From positions 62,001 through 126,000 of the forward strand of contig NZ_VFPD01000005.1 of the NCBI RefSeq assembly GCF_006716485.1: 64,000 nucleotides of DNA, read 5' to 3'. Made by a program: the position numbers and the translations under genes. The notes under the pieces were generated by a model that was not told the DNA's origin, ran no database searches, and was given only the letters and a program-made list of their open reading frames with translations. This stretch comes from Chryseobacterium aquifrigidense. Its GTDB lineage: Bacteria > Bacteroidota > Bacteroidia > Flavobacteriales > Weeksellaceae. Each line of letters opens with the position of its first letter. Within the stretch, counting starts at the first letter, position 1. This document shows, piece by piece, positions 1 to 8,421 of the stretch.

Positions 1-85
1 AAGAAGCAGCGATTCTACTGATGAGATTACCGAAGAAATAAGAGAGAAAATTCTTTTTGGCCTGCTTGGGAACCAAAGAAAGTAA
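1..85 (+). CDS. C-terminal end of a truncated upstream gene, possibly a TetR-type regulator
   Basis: An open frame enters from the left edge and stops at TAA 83-85, giving about 27 residues that end ...REKILFGLLGNQRK. The tail is amphipathic and compatible with the last helix of a TetR-family regulator. A PaaR-type TetR gene commonly sits next to paa genes, and a TetR-like dyad lies downstream at 300-313. That assignment is inferred from position; the fragment is too short to prove the family. Confidence 0.4.
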   Translation, partial: RSSDSTDEITEEIREKILFGLLGNQRK

Positions 86-95
86 CCACATTGCT

Positions 96-199
96 TGTCA
101 TTGACTACATCGAATCTTCGATTTCTGACGAAGGAAGAATTTCTAACAGATGGTCAGATAAAAGATTCCTCTCTACACTTTGTTCCGATCAGAATGACA
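96..199. repeat. Imperfect inverted-repeat intergenic element
   Basis: The segment is bounded by TGTCATT (96-102) and its reverse complement AATGACA (193-199). Inside are looser matching arms around GAAGGAAGAAT and AGATTCCTCT. It has no coding potential. It resembles the short noncoding palindromic repeats scattered between flavobacterial genes. Its termini recall the TGTCAT start of the elements at 3815 and 8363. Confidence 0.5.
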
Positions 200-266
200 T
201 TTGACCTGACTTTAACTATATTTCTTATTTAGAATCATTCAAAATATGACAAAAGTCATAAAAATT

Positions 267-296
267 TTGCCAGCTTCTAAAATCTTTTTAAATTTA
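267..296 (+). promoter_or_regulatory. Bacteroidota-type promoter of the paa operon
   Basis: A -33 TTG (267-269) and a -7 box TAAATTTA (289-296) are separated by 19 bases. The -7 box matches the Bacteroidota consensus TAnnTTTG at 7 of 8 positions. The predicted start site is about 302-304, some 20 bases before the paaK ATG. An inverted repeat TATGAC-AAAA-GTCATA (245-260) lies just upstream and could be an activator or repressor site. Confidence 0.6.
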
Positions 297-299
297 CAC

Positions 300-313
300 C
301 TAACAAATGTTAG
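300..313. promoter_or_regulatory. TetR/PaaR-like operator dyad
   Basis: CTAACA-AA-TGTTAG is a perfect 6-bp-arm palindrome placed directly on the predicted transcription start. Its form is close to the CNAACGNNCGTTNG site described for the TetR-type phenylacetate repressor PaaR of Thermus, differing at one base per arm. A repressor bound here would block the paa promoter, with phenylacetyl-CoA as the expected inducer. Binding is inferred from sequence and position only. Confidence 0.5.
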
Positions 314-321
314 TTAGTTTT

Positions 322-1638
322 ATGGATTTTTCAGTTGAATATCTGGAGCTGGGTCAGTTGAGACAGCTTCAATCCGACCGGTTGATCAGCCTGATCAGCT
401 ATTTGGGGGAGAAGTCGGAATTTTATAAAAAGAAATTTGATGCATTGCAAATATCTCCAAAGGATATAAGGTCGATTGAAGATATCGCTAAACTTCCTAT
501 TACTTACAAACAGGATTTAAGAGATAACTATCCGTTCGGATTATTTACGGTTCCTAAAAGTGAACTTCAGCGTATTCACTGCTCAAGCGGAACTACAGGA
601 AAACCAACTGTGGTAGGATATACCAAAGAAGATGTGGATCTTTTCAGTGAAGTGGTGGCAAGATCTTTACATGCTGCTGGTGCAAGACCGGGAATGCAGC
701 TGCATAACGCGTATGGATATGGGATTTTTACCGGAGGATTGGGTCTTCATTATGGAGCTGAAATGTTGGGTATGAGTGTTCTTCCCATTTCTGGTGGGAT
801 GACGGCAAGACAGGTAGATCTGATTGTGGATTTTAAGCCGGAAGTGATCTGCTGTTCTCCTTCATATGCGCTTACCATTGCGGATGAATTTGCCAGGAGA
901 GGAATTACTGCAGAGGAGATCAGTTTAAAGTATGCTGTGTTGGGTTCGGAGCCGTGGACGGAGATTATCAGAGGTCATATTGAAGAAAGATTAGGCGTTC
1001 ATGCAACCAATATCTATGGATTAAGTGAAATTATCGGTCCTGGAGTTTCTATGGAGGATTTCGAGGAGAAAGGAGGAGCTTATATCTGGGAAGATCATTT
1101 TTATCCTGAGATTTTAGATCCGATTACCAAACAGCCGGTTCCTTTTGGAGAAGAAGGGGTTTTGGTAATTACTACTTTAACCAAAAAAGCAATGCCGCTT
1201 TTACGTTACTGGACGAATGATATCACCAGTCTTTATTACGATGAAAATGCCAGAAGAACAATGGTGAAAATGAAACCAATCGTAGGGAGAGCAGATGATA
1301 TGCTGATCGTAAGAGGAGTCAATGTTTATCCAAGCCAGATTGAAGATGCTTTTTCTTATGTAAAGGGTGTGGTTCCTAACTACTATTTAACCCCTGTGGA
1401 GAAAGAACATATGTGCATCGCTTTGGATATTGATGTTGAAATAGATGATGAATTGGTAAAGTCTCAGAAAATGGAAGCCAATACCGATGATTATTTTAAT
1501 TTTGTCGGAAACTTTGGAAAAAACATAGAAAACGAAATAAAAAAGAGGGTAGGAATTACAACGAAAGTGAAAGTTCATGCCCAGGACAGCCTGCCGAAGT
1601 GTGAGGGTGGAAAAATTAATAGAATACTAAAAAAATAA
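322..1638 (+). CDS. paaK: Phenylacetate-CoA ligase
   Basis: This AMP-forming ligase activates phenylacetate to phenylacetyl-CoA, the first step of the aerobic Paa pathway. The 438-residue product has the usual length. The nucleotide-binding motif SSGTTGKP begins near residue 88, a YGLSEIIGPG acyl-adenylate motif is present, and the C-terminal domain ends with the LPKCEGGKINRI segment that carries the catalytic lysine. An ATG at 307 lies in frame, but it falls inside the operator dyad, so the ATG at 322 (MDFSVEYLELG) is preferred. The stop overlaps the paaE start by one base (TAATG), so the two genes are translationally coupled. Confidence 0.93.
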   Translation: MDFSVEYLELGQLRQLQSDRLISLISYLGEKSEFYKKKFDALQISPKDIRSIEDIAKLPITYKQDLRDNYPFGLFTVPKSELQRIHCSSGTTGKPTVVGYTKEDVDLFSEVVARSLHAAGARPGMQLHNAYGYGIFTGGLGLHYGAEMLGMSVLPISGGMTARQVDLIVDFKPEVICCSPSYALTIADEFARRGITAEEISLKYAVLGSEPWTEIIRGHIEERLGVHATNIYGLSEIIGPGVSMEDFEEKGGAYIWEDHFYPEILDPITKQPVPFGEEGVLVITTLTKKAMPLLRYWTNDITSLYYDENARRTMVKMKPIVGRADDMLIVRGVNVYPSQIEDAFSYVKGVVPNYYLTPVEKEHMCIALDIDVEIDDELVKSQKMEANTDDYFNFVGNFGKNIENEIKKRVGITTKVKVHAQDSLPKCEGGKINRILKK

Positions 1639-2723
1639 TGAATTCATTTTATAAACTTAAAACAGTTAAGGTTCAGAAAGATACTTCCGAAGCAGTAAAT
1701 GTGGCGGTAGAAATCCCTGAAGAACTGAAAGACAAGTTCAGGTTCAAACAAGGGCAGTATCTTAATTTCCGAATGATAATCAACGGAAATGAAGAAAGAC
1801 GTTCTTACTCTATCTGTAATGCTCCCAGCGAAAAAGGAAATACACTGGAAGTATTGGTGAAGTTGCTTGAAGGCGGAAAAGTTTCAGGGTATTTCAACGA
1901 ACATCTTCATATGGATGAAGTGCTGGAAGTAATGCCTCCAATGGGTGGTTTCAATACTTCTTATCACCCGACAAACGTAAAAACTTATGTAGGTCTGGCG
2001 GCAGGAAGCGGAATTACTCCTGTATTATCCAATATCAAAGAAAGCCTTTATCAGGAGCCGAATTCAAATGCTTATCTGTTCTACAGCAACAGAAGCATGA
2101 ATCATGTTTTAAGAAAAGCAGAGATCGATAAACTGGTTGAGCAGTTCAACGGAAGACTTAAAGTGGTTTATTTAGTAAGCCGTGAGAAGCATGAAGATCC
2201 TGTTTTTGAAGGAAGAATTTCATCAGAAAAATTAGAGCAGCTGTTTGAAAGATATACAGATATTGATGTAAAAGAAGCTACTTATTTTATATGTGGTCCA
2301 TCAGAAATGATCAAAGGGATCGCAGATTATCTGAAAAAAGATAAAAAAGTACCTGCTATTCAGGTATTATTTGAATATTTCACTGCTCCGGATGAAGAAA
2401 ATACGGAGGAAATGAGTGATGAATTCAAGGCAATTGCCAATATTGAAAGTATGGTAACGGTAATCATTGATGATGATGAATATTCGTTCCACCTTAATTC
2501 TAAAAAAGAGAGTATCTTAGATAAAGCATTGAAAGATCAGCTTCCGGTTCCTTTCGCATGTAAGGGAGGCGTTTGCTGTACGTGTAAGGCGCAGGTTCTG
2601 GAAGGAGAGGTTTTCATGGAGAAAAACTATGCACTTACCGAAGAAGAAGTAGCCAGAGGCTTCGTTCTTACCTGCCAGTGTCACCCGACAACGAATGTGG
2701 TGATGCTAAATTATGATGTTTAA
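1638..2723 (+). CDS. paaE: Phenylacetyl-CoA epoxidase reductase subunit PaaE
   Basis: PaaE passes electrons from NADPH through FAD and a plant-type [2Fe-2S] cluster to the PaaABC epoxidase. The 361-residue protein has an N-terminal flavodoxin-reductase region with the RRSYSIC flavin-binding motif and an AAGSGITP nucleotide-binding motif. A C-terminal ferredoxin domain supplies cluster ligands at Cys308, Cys313, Cys316 and Cys346. Unlike in E. coli, the gene precedes paaA. It follows paaK with a one-base overlap. Confidence 0.93.
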   Translation: MNSFYKLKTVKVQKDTSEAVNVAVEIPEELKDKFRFKQGQYLNFRMIINGNEERRSYSICNAPSEKGNTLEVLVKLLEGGKVSGYFNEHLHMDEVLEVMPPMGGFNTSYHPTNVKTYVGLAAGSGITPVLSNIKESLYQEPNSNAYLFYSNRSMNHVLRKAEIDKLVEQFNGRLKVVYLVSREKHEDPVFEGRISSEKLEQLFERYTDIDVKEATYFICGPSEMIKGIADYLKKDKKVPAIQVLFEYFTAPDEENTEEMSDEFKAIANIESMVTVIIDDDEYSFHLNSKKESILDKALKDQLPVPFACKGGVCCTCKAQVLEGEVFMEKNYALTEEEVARGFVLTCQCHPTTNVVMLNYDV

Positions 2724-2836
2724 GACAATTTGAAAATGAGAAGATATGCTGATTTGAAAATGTAACTATAGCAGATTAATTTCCAAATTCTCAAATTCTC
2801 AAATATCAAATTATTTAATTTTCAAATTCAAAAAAG
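2724..2836. repeat. Low-complexity imperfect dyad in the paaE-paaA spacer
   Basis: The left half carries two TTTGAAAATG words and the right half carries complementary CAAATTCTC and TTTTCAAATT words, so the spacer can fold on itself. It has no coding potential. The same vocabulary recurs at 9154-9198 and 10405-10499. Confidence 0.5.
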
Positions 2837-3775
2837 ATGGACTTAGAAAAATTTGTTCAATACGTTCACGAAGAAAATAAAGTAGAACCTAAAGATGTAA
2901 TGCCGGATGATTACAGAAAACTGTTGGTTCGTCAGATTTCACAGCACGCGCATTCCGAAATTGTAGGAATGCTGCCGGAAGCCAACTGGATTTCCAGAGC
3001 GCCTTCATTGAGAAGAAAAATGGCTCTTTTAGCAAAAGTTCAGGATGAAGCAGGTCACGGCTTATACCTTTACTCTGCCACTGAAACATTAGGAGACGGA
3101 AGCATCAGAGCAGACAGAGATGCTACCTATGATGATATGCTGGAAGGAAAAGCAAAATATTCAAGTATTTTCAACTATCCTACCTTAAGCTGGGCAGATA
3201 TCGGTGCCATTGGCTGGTTGGTAGACGGCGCTGCTATTATGAACCAGGTAATGCTGATGGGGAACTCTTACGGTCCTTATTCAAGAGCGATGGTGAAAAT
3301 CTGTAAAGAAGAATCTTTCCACCAAAGACAAGGGTATGAAATTTTGATGGCATTATGCCGTGGAACAAAACAACAGAAAGAAATGGCTCAGGCTTCATTA
3401 AACCGTTTCTGGTGGCCGGCTCTGATGATGTTCGGGCCTAATGATGACAGTTCACCAAACTCTAAAATCTCTATGAACTACAGAGTAAAAAGAGAAAGTA
3501 ATGACAGTCTTCGTCAGAGATTTATTGACGTTACCGTTTCTCAGGCTGAATTCTTAGGATTAACCATTCCGGACAAAGATCTGAAATGGAACGAGGAAAG
3601 ACAACATTACGATTTCGGAGAACTTCCCTGGGATGAATTCATGGAAATCTTAAAAGGAAACGGACCTTGCAACAAAAAGCGTATCGAAACGAAACGTAAG
3701 GCGCAAAGAGAAAATTCATGGGTAAAAGAAGCTGCAGCAGCTTTTGCAGAAAAACAACAAAAAGAAGTAATATAA
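2837..3775 (+). CDS. paaA: Phenylacetyl-CoA epoxidase catalytic subunit PaaA
   Basis: PaaA is the diiron subunit that forms ring-1,2-epoxyphenylacetyl-CoA with O2. The 312-residue product is family length. The two diiron motifs are clear: E71-A-G-H74 and E159-S-F-H162 within KEESFHQRQG. It acts in the cytoplasm with PaaB, PaaC and the reductase PaaE. The C-terminal 40 residues are basic, as is common in PaaA. Confidence 0.95.
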   Translation: MDLEKFVQYVHEENKVEPKDVMPDDYRKLLVRQISQHAHSEIVGMLPEANWISRAPSLRRKMALLAKVQDEAGHGLYLYSATETLGDGSIRADRDATYDDMLEGKAKYSSIFNYPTLSWADIGAIGWLVDGAAIMNQVMLMGNSYGPYSRAMVKICKEESFHQRQGYEILMALCRGTKQQKEMAQASLNRFWWPALMMFGPNDDSSPNSKISMNYRVKRESNDSLRQRFIDVTVSQAEFLGLTIPDKDLKWNEERQHYDFGELPWDEFMEILKGNGPCNKKRIETKRKAQRENSWVKEAAAAFAEKQQKEVI

Positions 3776-3814
3776 TAATGTAACAATATACCAATGTAGA
3801 AATGTAACAATCAT

Positions 3815-3843
3815 TGTCATGCTGAGCTTGTCGAAGCATCTCA
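3815..3843. repeat. TGTCATGCTGAGC-type palindromic repeat in the paaA-paaB spacer
   Basis: The element starts TGTCATGCTGAGCTTGTCGA and ends AGCATCTCA. It matches the element at 8363-8392 except in the loop. It is flanked by complementary low-complexity arms: ATGTAACAAT words on the left, and GGTACATTGATGCATTGTTA on the right. The whole spacer 3776-3886 can therefore form a long imperfect hairpin. Confidence 0.6.
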
Positions 3844-3886
3844 TTATTAAACTGGTACATTGATGCATTGTTAAATTAATTTGACT

Positions 3887-4168
3887 ATGGCAAATTTAGA
3901 TATGTGGGAAGTGTTTATTCAAACTAAACCGGGATTATCTCACAAACACGTTGGAATTGTACAGGCACCAACAGCAGAAATGGCTTTGCAGAACGCAAGA
4001 GACGTTTATACAAGAAGAAAAGAAGGAACTTCTGTTTGGGTAGTTCCAAGTAAATATATTGTGACTTCAGAAGGTGTGGATAAAGAAGCTTTCTTCGATC
4101 CGGCTGATGATAAATTATACCGTCACCCAACATTCTACGAGATTCCAAACGACGTAAAAAATATGTAA
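3887..4168 (+). CDS. paaB: Phenylacetyl-CoA epoxidase subunit PaaB
   Basis: PaaB is the small bridging subunit of the PaaABC epoxidase complex. The 93-residue product begins MANLDMWEVFIQ and contains the conserved GLSHKHVG and ALQNARDVYTRR segments. The ATG at 3887 is preferred to an in-frame TTG six bases earlier. It lies between paaA and paaC with dyad-containing spacers on both sides. Confidence 0.93.
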   Translation: MANLDMWEVFIQTKPGLSHKHVGIVQAPTAEMALQNARDVYTRRKEGTSVWVVPSKYIVTSEGVDKEAFFDPADDKLYRHPTFYEIPNDVKNM

Positions 4169-4175
4169 TAAGACT

Positions 4176-4262
4176 TTTGAGATAATAGACAGATAGATAA
4201 AAGACCTTAAGGTTTACTTGTCTGTTTTCTATCCATCTATCATCTATCCGTCTTTAAATTGA
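4176..4262. repeat. GATAGATAG/CTATCTATC inverted spacer element
   Basis: The paaB-paaC spacer contains GATA-rich words on the left (around 4181-4200) and imperfectly complementary CTATC words on the right (around 4230-4250). The centre is ACCTTAAGGT. It can fold as an imperfect hairpin. No open frame is present. Confidence 0.5.
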
Positions 4263-4269
4263 TTAAACA

Positions 4270-5019
4270 ATGAATCCATTATATAATTATTTATTAAAAC
4301 TAGCAGACGACAGTTTCATTATGGGGCAGCGTTTGTCTGCGTGGTGCGGTGAAGGTCCTTACCTGGAGGAAGATATTGCATTAACGAATATTGCGTTGGA
4401 TGAACTCGGTCAGGCTAATAACTTTTACGTTTACGCTTCAAGAGTGATTGACAACGGAAAAAGTGAAGATGATATCGCATTTTTAAGATACGAGCACGAA
4501 TACGTCAACGCCCATTGGGTAGAACTTCCCAACGAAGATTATGCGCAGACTATTCTTAAAGTATATGTATTGTCTGTTTATCAGAAACTGATGTATGAGG
4601 CTTTATCAAATTCTGCTAATGAAGAATTGGCTGCCATTGCTCAAAAATCATTGAAAGAAGTAAGATATCATTATACTCATGCTGCATCCTGGATGAAAAT
4701 CTTCGCTCAGGGAACAGAAGAAAGTAAGTCCCGTTTGGTAAAAGCAATTGAAAATATCTGGGAATATACAAAAGGTCTTTTTGCAAAAACAGAAGGTGAA
4801 GATGATCTTGTTGCCTTGAATATTGCTCCCAATACAGACGTTCTTTATGAAGAATTTCTTGCCATTACAAAGAAAGATTTTGCAGACTTCGGTTTAGAAT
4901 ATCCGGAAAATGCTTTTATGCAGCCCAAATCAAGAACAGGATATCATACAGAATACTTTGGATTTATTCTTTGTGAACTTCAGTATATGCAGAGAGCGTA
5001 TCCTGGGTGTACGTGGTAA
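4270..5019 (+). CDS. paaC: Phenylacetyl-CoA epoxidase structural subunit PaaC
   Basis: PaaC is the ferritin-like structural partner of PaaA. The 249-residue product has normal length and shows the ALDELGQANNFY and conserved W-x-E-L family segments, without a full diiron ligand set. It ends in GCTW, followed only ten bases later by an unrelated lipoprotein gene where paaD is expected. Confidence 0.92.
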   Translation: MNPLYNYLLKLADDSFIMGQRLSAWCGEGPYLEEDIALTNIALDELGQANNFYVYASRVIDNGKSEDDIAFLRYEHEYVNAHWVELPNEDYAQTILKVYVLSVYQKLMYEALSNSANEELAAIAQKSLKEVRYHYTHAASWMKIFAQGTEESKSRLVKAIENIWEYTKGLFAKTEGEDDLVALNIAPNTDVLYEEFLAITKKDFADFGLEYPENAFMQPKSRTGYHTEYFGFILCELQYMQRAYPGCTW

Positions 5020-5029
5020 TAAGAAACCC

Positions 5030-5710
5030 ATGAAGAAGGGTATAATTTTTTTATTATTCAGTTTAATGCTTATATCTTGTTCAAAGGAGCGGGAAAAAAC
5101 GAAAGTAATTAAAAATATCTCAGGTTTAAATGAACTGTTTCATTTAAAAAACTATAAGACTCAGGTTAGACTGAAAGTTAATGATTCTACAGATCATATA
5201 ACGGCTCAATGGCATAATTTCACTTTAGCGGGCGACTTCGATACTAAAATGAATAACAGAACAGGAATCTGGATTTTGAAAAATAAATTGAATTCGAAGG
5301 AAGTTTTGATCGATTATATCATTTTTAGTAAAGATAATGTTTTTAAAAATCAAATTATTTTTAAAGAACACAATAAGATTGATTCTTCTAAAAGTAAGTT
5401 TTATATAGCAAAAGAAAAATCCTTTAAACATATATTATTAAAGTTTTTCTCACCTAAAATAGAAGAGGAGGTTTCAAAAGAAGCAAAGATTGGATATAGA
5501 ATATTAAGGGGCTCAAAAGTTCTGAAAGATGATTCTTTAACTTATAAAAACAATAGGGAGGGAATTTATCTGACTAATATAAAATTTGACTTTCAAAAAG
5601 GAGATAAACTTGCAGGTGCTTTTAGTGAATTTGTAATGGCAAAAGATCCCAGAAGTAAGGATAGTCTTATAATGGGAAATAATTCAATATATTTTATAGA
5701 AAGATTTTGA
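5030..5710 (+). CDS. Uncharacterised lipoprotein inserted between paaC and paaD
   Basis: The ATG at 5030 gives 226 residues with a signal peptide and lipobox (LMLISC), so the product is probably an outer-membrane lipoprotein. The mature part is lysine- and asparagine-rich, beta-prone, and matches no family I recognise. It is more AT-rich than the paa genes around it and has no evident role in phenylacetate catabolism. Its TGA stop overlaps the TTG start of paaD (TTGA), so paaD is coupled to it. An earlier in-frame start at 4910 would overlap paaC by 110 bases and would lack a signal peptide at the N-terminus, so it was rejected. Confidence 0.75.
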   Translation: MKKGIIFLLFSLMLISCSKEREKTKVIKNISGLNELFHLKNYKTQVRLKVNDSTDHITAQWHNFTLAGDFDTKMNNRTGIWILKNKLNSKEVLIDYIIFSKDNVFKNQIIFKEHNKIDSSKSKFYIAKEKSFKHILLKFFSPKIEEEVSKEAKIGYRILRGSKVLKDDSLTYKNNREGIYLTNIKFDFQKGDKLAGAFSEFVMAKDPRSKDSLIMGNNSIYFIERF

Positions 5711-6171
5711 AAGACCTTTTAGATTTATTAAAAACAATTCCCGATCCGGAAATTCCCGTGATTGATATCGTGGAATTAGGAATCGTAAGAGATGCACAGG
5801 TCACAGGTGAAAATACTTGTGAAGTGATCATTACGCCTACTTATTCTGCCTGTCCTGCAATGTTTACCATTGAAGAGGATATTATCAAAATGATGAAAGA
5901 AAACGGATGGGATGCAAAAGTAGTCACCAAGATGTTTCCGATCTGGACAACTGACTGGCTGACTGATGAAGCGAGAGAAAAACTTCGTGTTTATGGAATC
6001 ACTCCTCCCGAAAAAGGAGCAGACGAACATCATATCGGTAAACCGAAAAAATGTCCGCGCTGTGGTTCTGAGCATACCAAGCAGATCAGCAGATTTGGGT
6101 CTACGCTGTGTAAGGCCTCTTATCAGTGTTTAGACTGCCTGGAGCCCTTTGATTATTTTAAATGTCATTGA
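5707..6171 (+). CDS. paaD: PaaD, maturation factor of the phenylacetyl-CoA epoxidase
   Basis: PaaD is a DUF59/MIP18-type iron-sulfur assembly protein thought to mature the epoxidase. The 154-residue product has the N-terminal DPEIPVIDIVELG segment and the conserved CPA motif. A C-terminal zinc-ribbon-like region contains CPRC, an isolated Cys, CLDC and a terminal CH. The start is TTG, overlapping the stop of the preceding lipoprotein gene; the next possible start would remove conserved residues. Confidence 0.9.
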   Translation: MKDLLDLLKTIPDPEIPVIDIVELGIVRDAQVTGENTCEVIITPTYSACPAMFTIEEDIIKMMKENGWDAKVVTKMFPIWTTDWLTDEAREKLRVYGITPPEKGADEHHIGKPKKCPRCGSEHTKQISRFGSTLCKASYQCLDCLEPFDYFKCH

Positions 6172-6313
6172 TGAGTGATCTGGCAATCTGCAATAAATTT
6201 TACGGCTATGCAAAGCATAACGAAGGAATTGTTAGATTGTTAAATTATTAGACGGTTACATTAATTTATATTGTTAAATTAGTGCGTTGTTAAATAATAA
6301 ATTAATAAAAACT
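6172..6313. repeat. TTGTTAAATTA direct-repeat spacer before paaG
   Basis: Three copies of a TTGTTAAATTA-like word occur at about 6236, 6270 and 6290, with GGTTACATTAATTTATA between. The vocabulary matches the right arm of the paaA-paaB spacer. No open frame of note was seen. Confidence 0.4.
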
Positions 6314-7114
6314 ATGTATACACAACTTGATATTGAAACGCATTTTGACGGGAAGCTTAAAATTGCATATCTTAATCAACCGGAAACAATGAATGCTCTT
6401 ACCAAGCCGGCTTTAGCAGATCTTAGGGATTTTGTTAAAGAATGCAGCGAAGATGAAACCGTAAGATGTGTGGCTATTTCCGGAAGAGGGAGAGCATTTT
6501 GCTCAGGTCAGAATCTGGATGAAGCTTTCGTGGTAGGCAAAGAACACCATGATCACGACATTATCAGAAAAATTGTGGTAGATTATTATAACCCTTTAGT
6601 GTTAGAGGTTACCCGTTGCAAAAAACCTGTTATTGCTTTAGTAAACGGTCCTGCAGTAGGAGCCGGAGCTATGCTGGCTTTAATCTCTGACTTCGTTTTA
6701 GCAAACGAGAAAGCATATTTTGCCCAAGCATTTTCAAATATCGGTTTGATTCCTGATACTGGAGGTACTTACTTCTTACCGAAACTTTTAGGTAGACAAT
6801 TAGCCAATTATTTAGCATTCACCGGTAAAAAATTATCCGCAGAAGAATCTAAATCTTATGGTCTTGTAGCTGAAGTTTTCAGTGAAGAAGAATTCGTTCC
6901 AAAATCTATGGAAATTCTTGAAAGAATGGCAAACATGCCAACAGCAGCAATTAAGCTTACGAAAAAAGCATTCGCCAATTCTTATAACAACACATTGAAA
7001 GAACAGCTTGAGCTGGAAGGAGATCTTCAACAGGAAGCTGCAGGTACAGAAGACTTCATTGAAGGAGTAAATGCCTTTTTACAGAAAAGAAAACCTAATT
7101 ATAAAGGAAGATAA
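6314..7114 (+). CDS. paaG: Ring-1,2-epoxyphenylacetyl-CoA isomerase (PaaG type)
   Basis: This crotonase-fold enzyme converts the ring epoxide to oxepin-CoA and may also isomerise downstream double bonds. The 266-residue product has the oxyanion-hole segment AISGRGRAFCSGQN. Both hydratase glutamates are replaced, by Met in GAGAMLAL and by Asn in FSNIG. The PaaG-type aspartate is present in GLIPDTGG. That pattern favours an isomerase over a PaaF hydratase. The ATG at 6314 (MYTQLD) is preferred to an upstream in-frame TTG. Confidence 0.88.
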   Translation: MYTQLDIETHFDGKLKIAYLNQPETMNALTKPALADLRDFVKECSEDETVRCVAISGRGRAFCSGQNLDEAFVVGKEHHDHDIIRKIVVDYYNPLVLEVTRCKKPVIALVNGPAVGAGAMLALISDFVLANEKAYFAQAFSNIGLIPDTGGTYFLPKLLGRQLANYLAFTGKKLSAEESKSYGLVAEVFSEEEFVPKSMEILERMANMPTAAIKLTKKAFANSYNNTLKEQLELEGDLQQEAAGTEDFIEGVNAFLQKRKPNYKGR

Positions 7115-7119
7115 ATTTC

Positions 7120-7195
7120 GTATTAATGTATTCATGTAAAATGTATTAATGATTTTTAAAACGATTTACATGAATACATTTTACATTAATACATT
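7120..7195. repeat. Long hairpin in the paaG-paaH spacer
   Basis: AATGTATTCATGTAAA (7125-7140) pairs perfectly with TTTACATGAATACATT (7165-7180). Outer arms GTATTAATG and CATTAATAC extend the stem. It could be an mRNA processing or stability hairpin inside the operon. There is no U-tract typical of an intrinsic terminator. Confidence 0.65.
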
Positions 7196-7207
7196 GTACA
7201 AATAAAA

Positions 7208-8338
7208 ATGAATATTGGAATTATCGGTGCCGGAACAATGGGAATCGGCATTGCACAAGTAGCCGCAACGAACGGATGCAAAGTATGGGTATATGATGCC
7301 AACGCAAAACAAGTAGAAACGGCAACGGTAGGTTTGGAAAAAACGCTCACCAGATTGGTGGATAAACAAAAAATTTCGGCAGAAAAAATGACTGAAATTT
7401 TAGCTAATATTTCCATTGCTACAGAATTGAAAGATTTCAAGGATTGTGAATTGATCATTGAAGCAATTGTTGAAAACAAAGACATTAAAACCAAGGTGTT
7501 TACAGAACTTGAAAATTATGTTTCAGAAAGCTGTATCATCAGTTCCAATACCTCATCTATTTCTATCACCTCTCTTGGTGCAGAACTAAAGAAGCCGGAG
7601 CGTTTCATCGGAATTCACTTTTTCAATCCCGCTCCATTGATGCCTTTAGTGGAAGTTATTCCATCCTTATTAACAGAAAAAACATTACCAGAAAAAATCT
7701 ACAACCTCATGAAAGAATGGGGGAAAACTCCTGTTATTGCTAAAGATATTCCTGGATTTATTGTCAACAGAATTGCCAGACCTTACTATGGGGAAGGACT
7801 TAGACTTGTTGAAGAAAATATTGCTACCCCTGAACAGGTGGATGACGCCATGAAAACCCTGGGGAATTTCAAAATGGGCCCTTTCGAATTGATGGATCTT
7901 ATCGGGGTTGATGTCAACTTTGCCGTAACAACAACAGTTTACAAAGATTATTTCTACGATCCGAAATATAAACCGTCTCTATTGCAGCAAAGAATGTCTG
8001 AAGCCAAACTTCACGGCAGAAAAACAGGAAAAGGCTTCTACGATTACAGCGAAGGAGCAGAAAATCCTGTAGCTCAGAAAGACGATGCTTTATACCAGCA
8101 GATCTTTTTAAGAATCATTTCAATGCTGATCAACGAAGCTGTTGAAGCTAAAAGATTGGGTGTTGCCAATGACGAAGATATTGAGCTGGCTATGCAGAAA
8201 GGAGTGAATTATCCGAAAGGATTATTAAGCTGGGGGAAAGAAATCGGATATGCAAAAATCTCCGAAACCTTGCAAAACCTTTACGAAGAATATCAGGAAG
8301 AAAGGTATAGACAAAGTCCTTTGCTGAGAAAACTATAA
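7208..8338 (+). CDS. paaH: 3-hydroxyadipyl-CoA dehydrogenase
   Basis: PaaH oxidises 3-hydroxyadipyl-CoA to 3-oxoadipyl-CoA with NAD+. The 376-residue product has an N-terminal Rossmann motif GAGTMGIG (residues 7-14) and the IGIHFFNPAPLMPLVE catalytic-His segment. It continues with the NRIARPYYGE helix and a C-terminal helical domain including GRKTGKGFYDY. Context and sequence support the phenylacetate pathway rather than general beta-oxidation. Confidence 0.9.
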   Translation: MNIGIIGAGTMGIGIAQVAATNGCKVWVYDANAKQVETATVGLEKTLTRLVDKQKISAEKMTEILANISIATELKDFKDCELIIEAIVENKDIKTKVFTELENYVSESCIISSNTSSISITSLGAELKKPERFIGIHFFNPAPLMPLVEVIPSLLTEKTLPEKIYNLMKEWGKTPVIAKDIPGFIVNRIARPYYGEGLRLVEENIATPEQVDDAMKTLGNFKMGPFELMDLIGVDVNFAVTTTVYKDYFYDPKYKPSLLQQRMSEAKLHGRKTGKGFYDYSEGAENPVAQKDDALYQQIFLRIISMLINEAVEAKRLGVANDEDIELAMQKGVNYPKGLLSWGKEIGYAKISETLQNLYEEYQEERYRQSPLLRKL

Positions 8339-8362
8339 AAATATTTAAATCTGCTAGTGTAT

Positions 8363-8392
8363 TGTCATGCTGAGCGAAGTCGAAGCATCTCT
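8363..8392. repeat. TGTCATGCTGAGC-type palindromic repeat in the paaH spacer
   Basis: This second copy of the 3815 element reads TGTCATGCTGAGCGAAGTCG and ends GAAGCATCTC. It is bracketed by short complementary arms AATCTGCT and AGTAGATT. Repeats starting this way are widely dispersed in Chryseobacterium and other bacterial intergenic regions. It is noncoding. Confidence 0.6.
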
Positions 8393-8421
8393 CAAGTAGA
8401 TTATTATATCAAAAAAACTTC

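Noticed and set aside
2724..2836. CRISPR-like array from the repeated CAAATT words in paa spacers
   Set aside because: The words are short, degenerate and unevenly spaced, with no constant repeat length or cas genes.
4910..5029. Longer N-terminus for the lipoprotein between paaC and paaD
   Set aside because: It would overlap paaC by 110 bases and push the signal peptide 40 residues inward; the ATG at 5030 gives a normal lipoprotein start.
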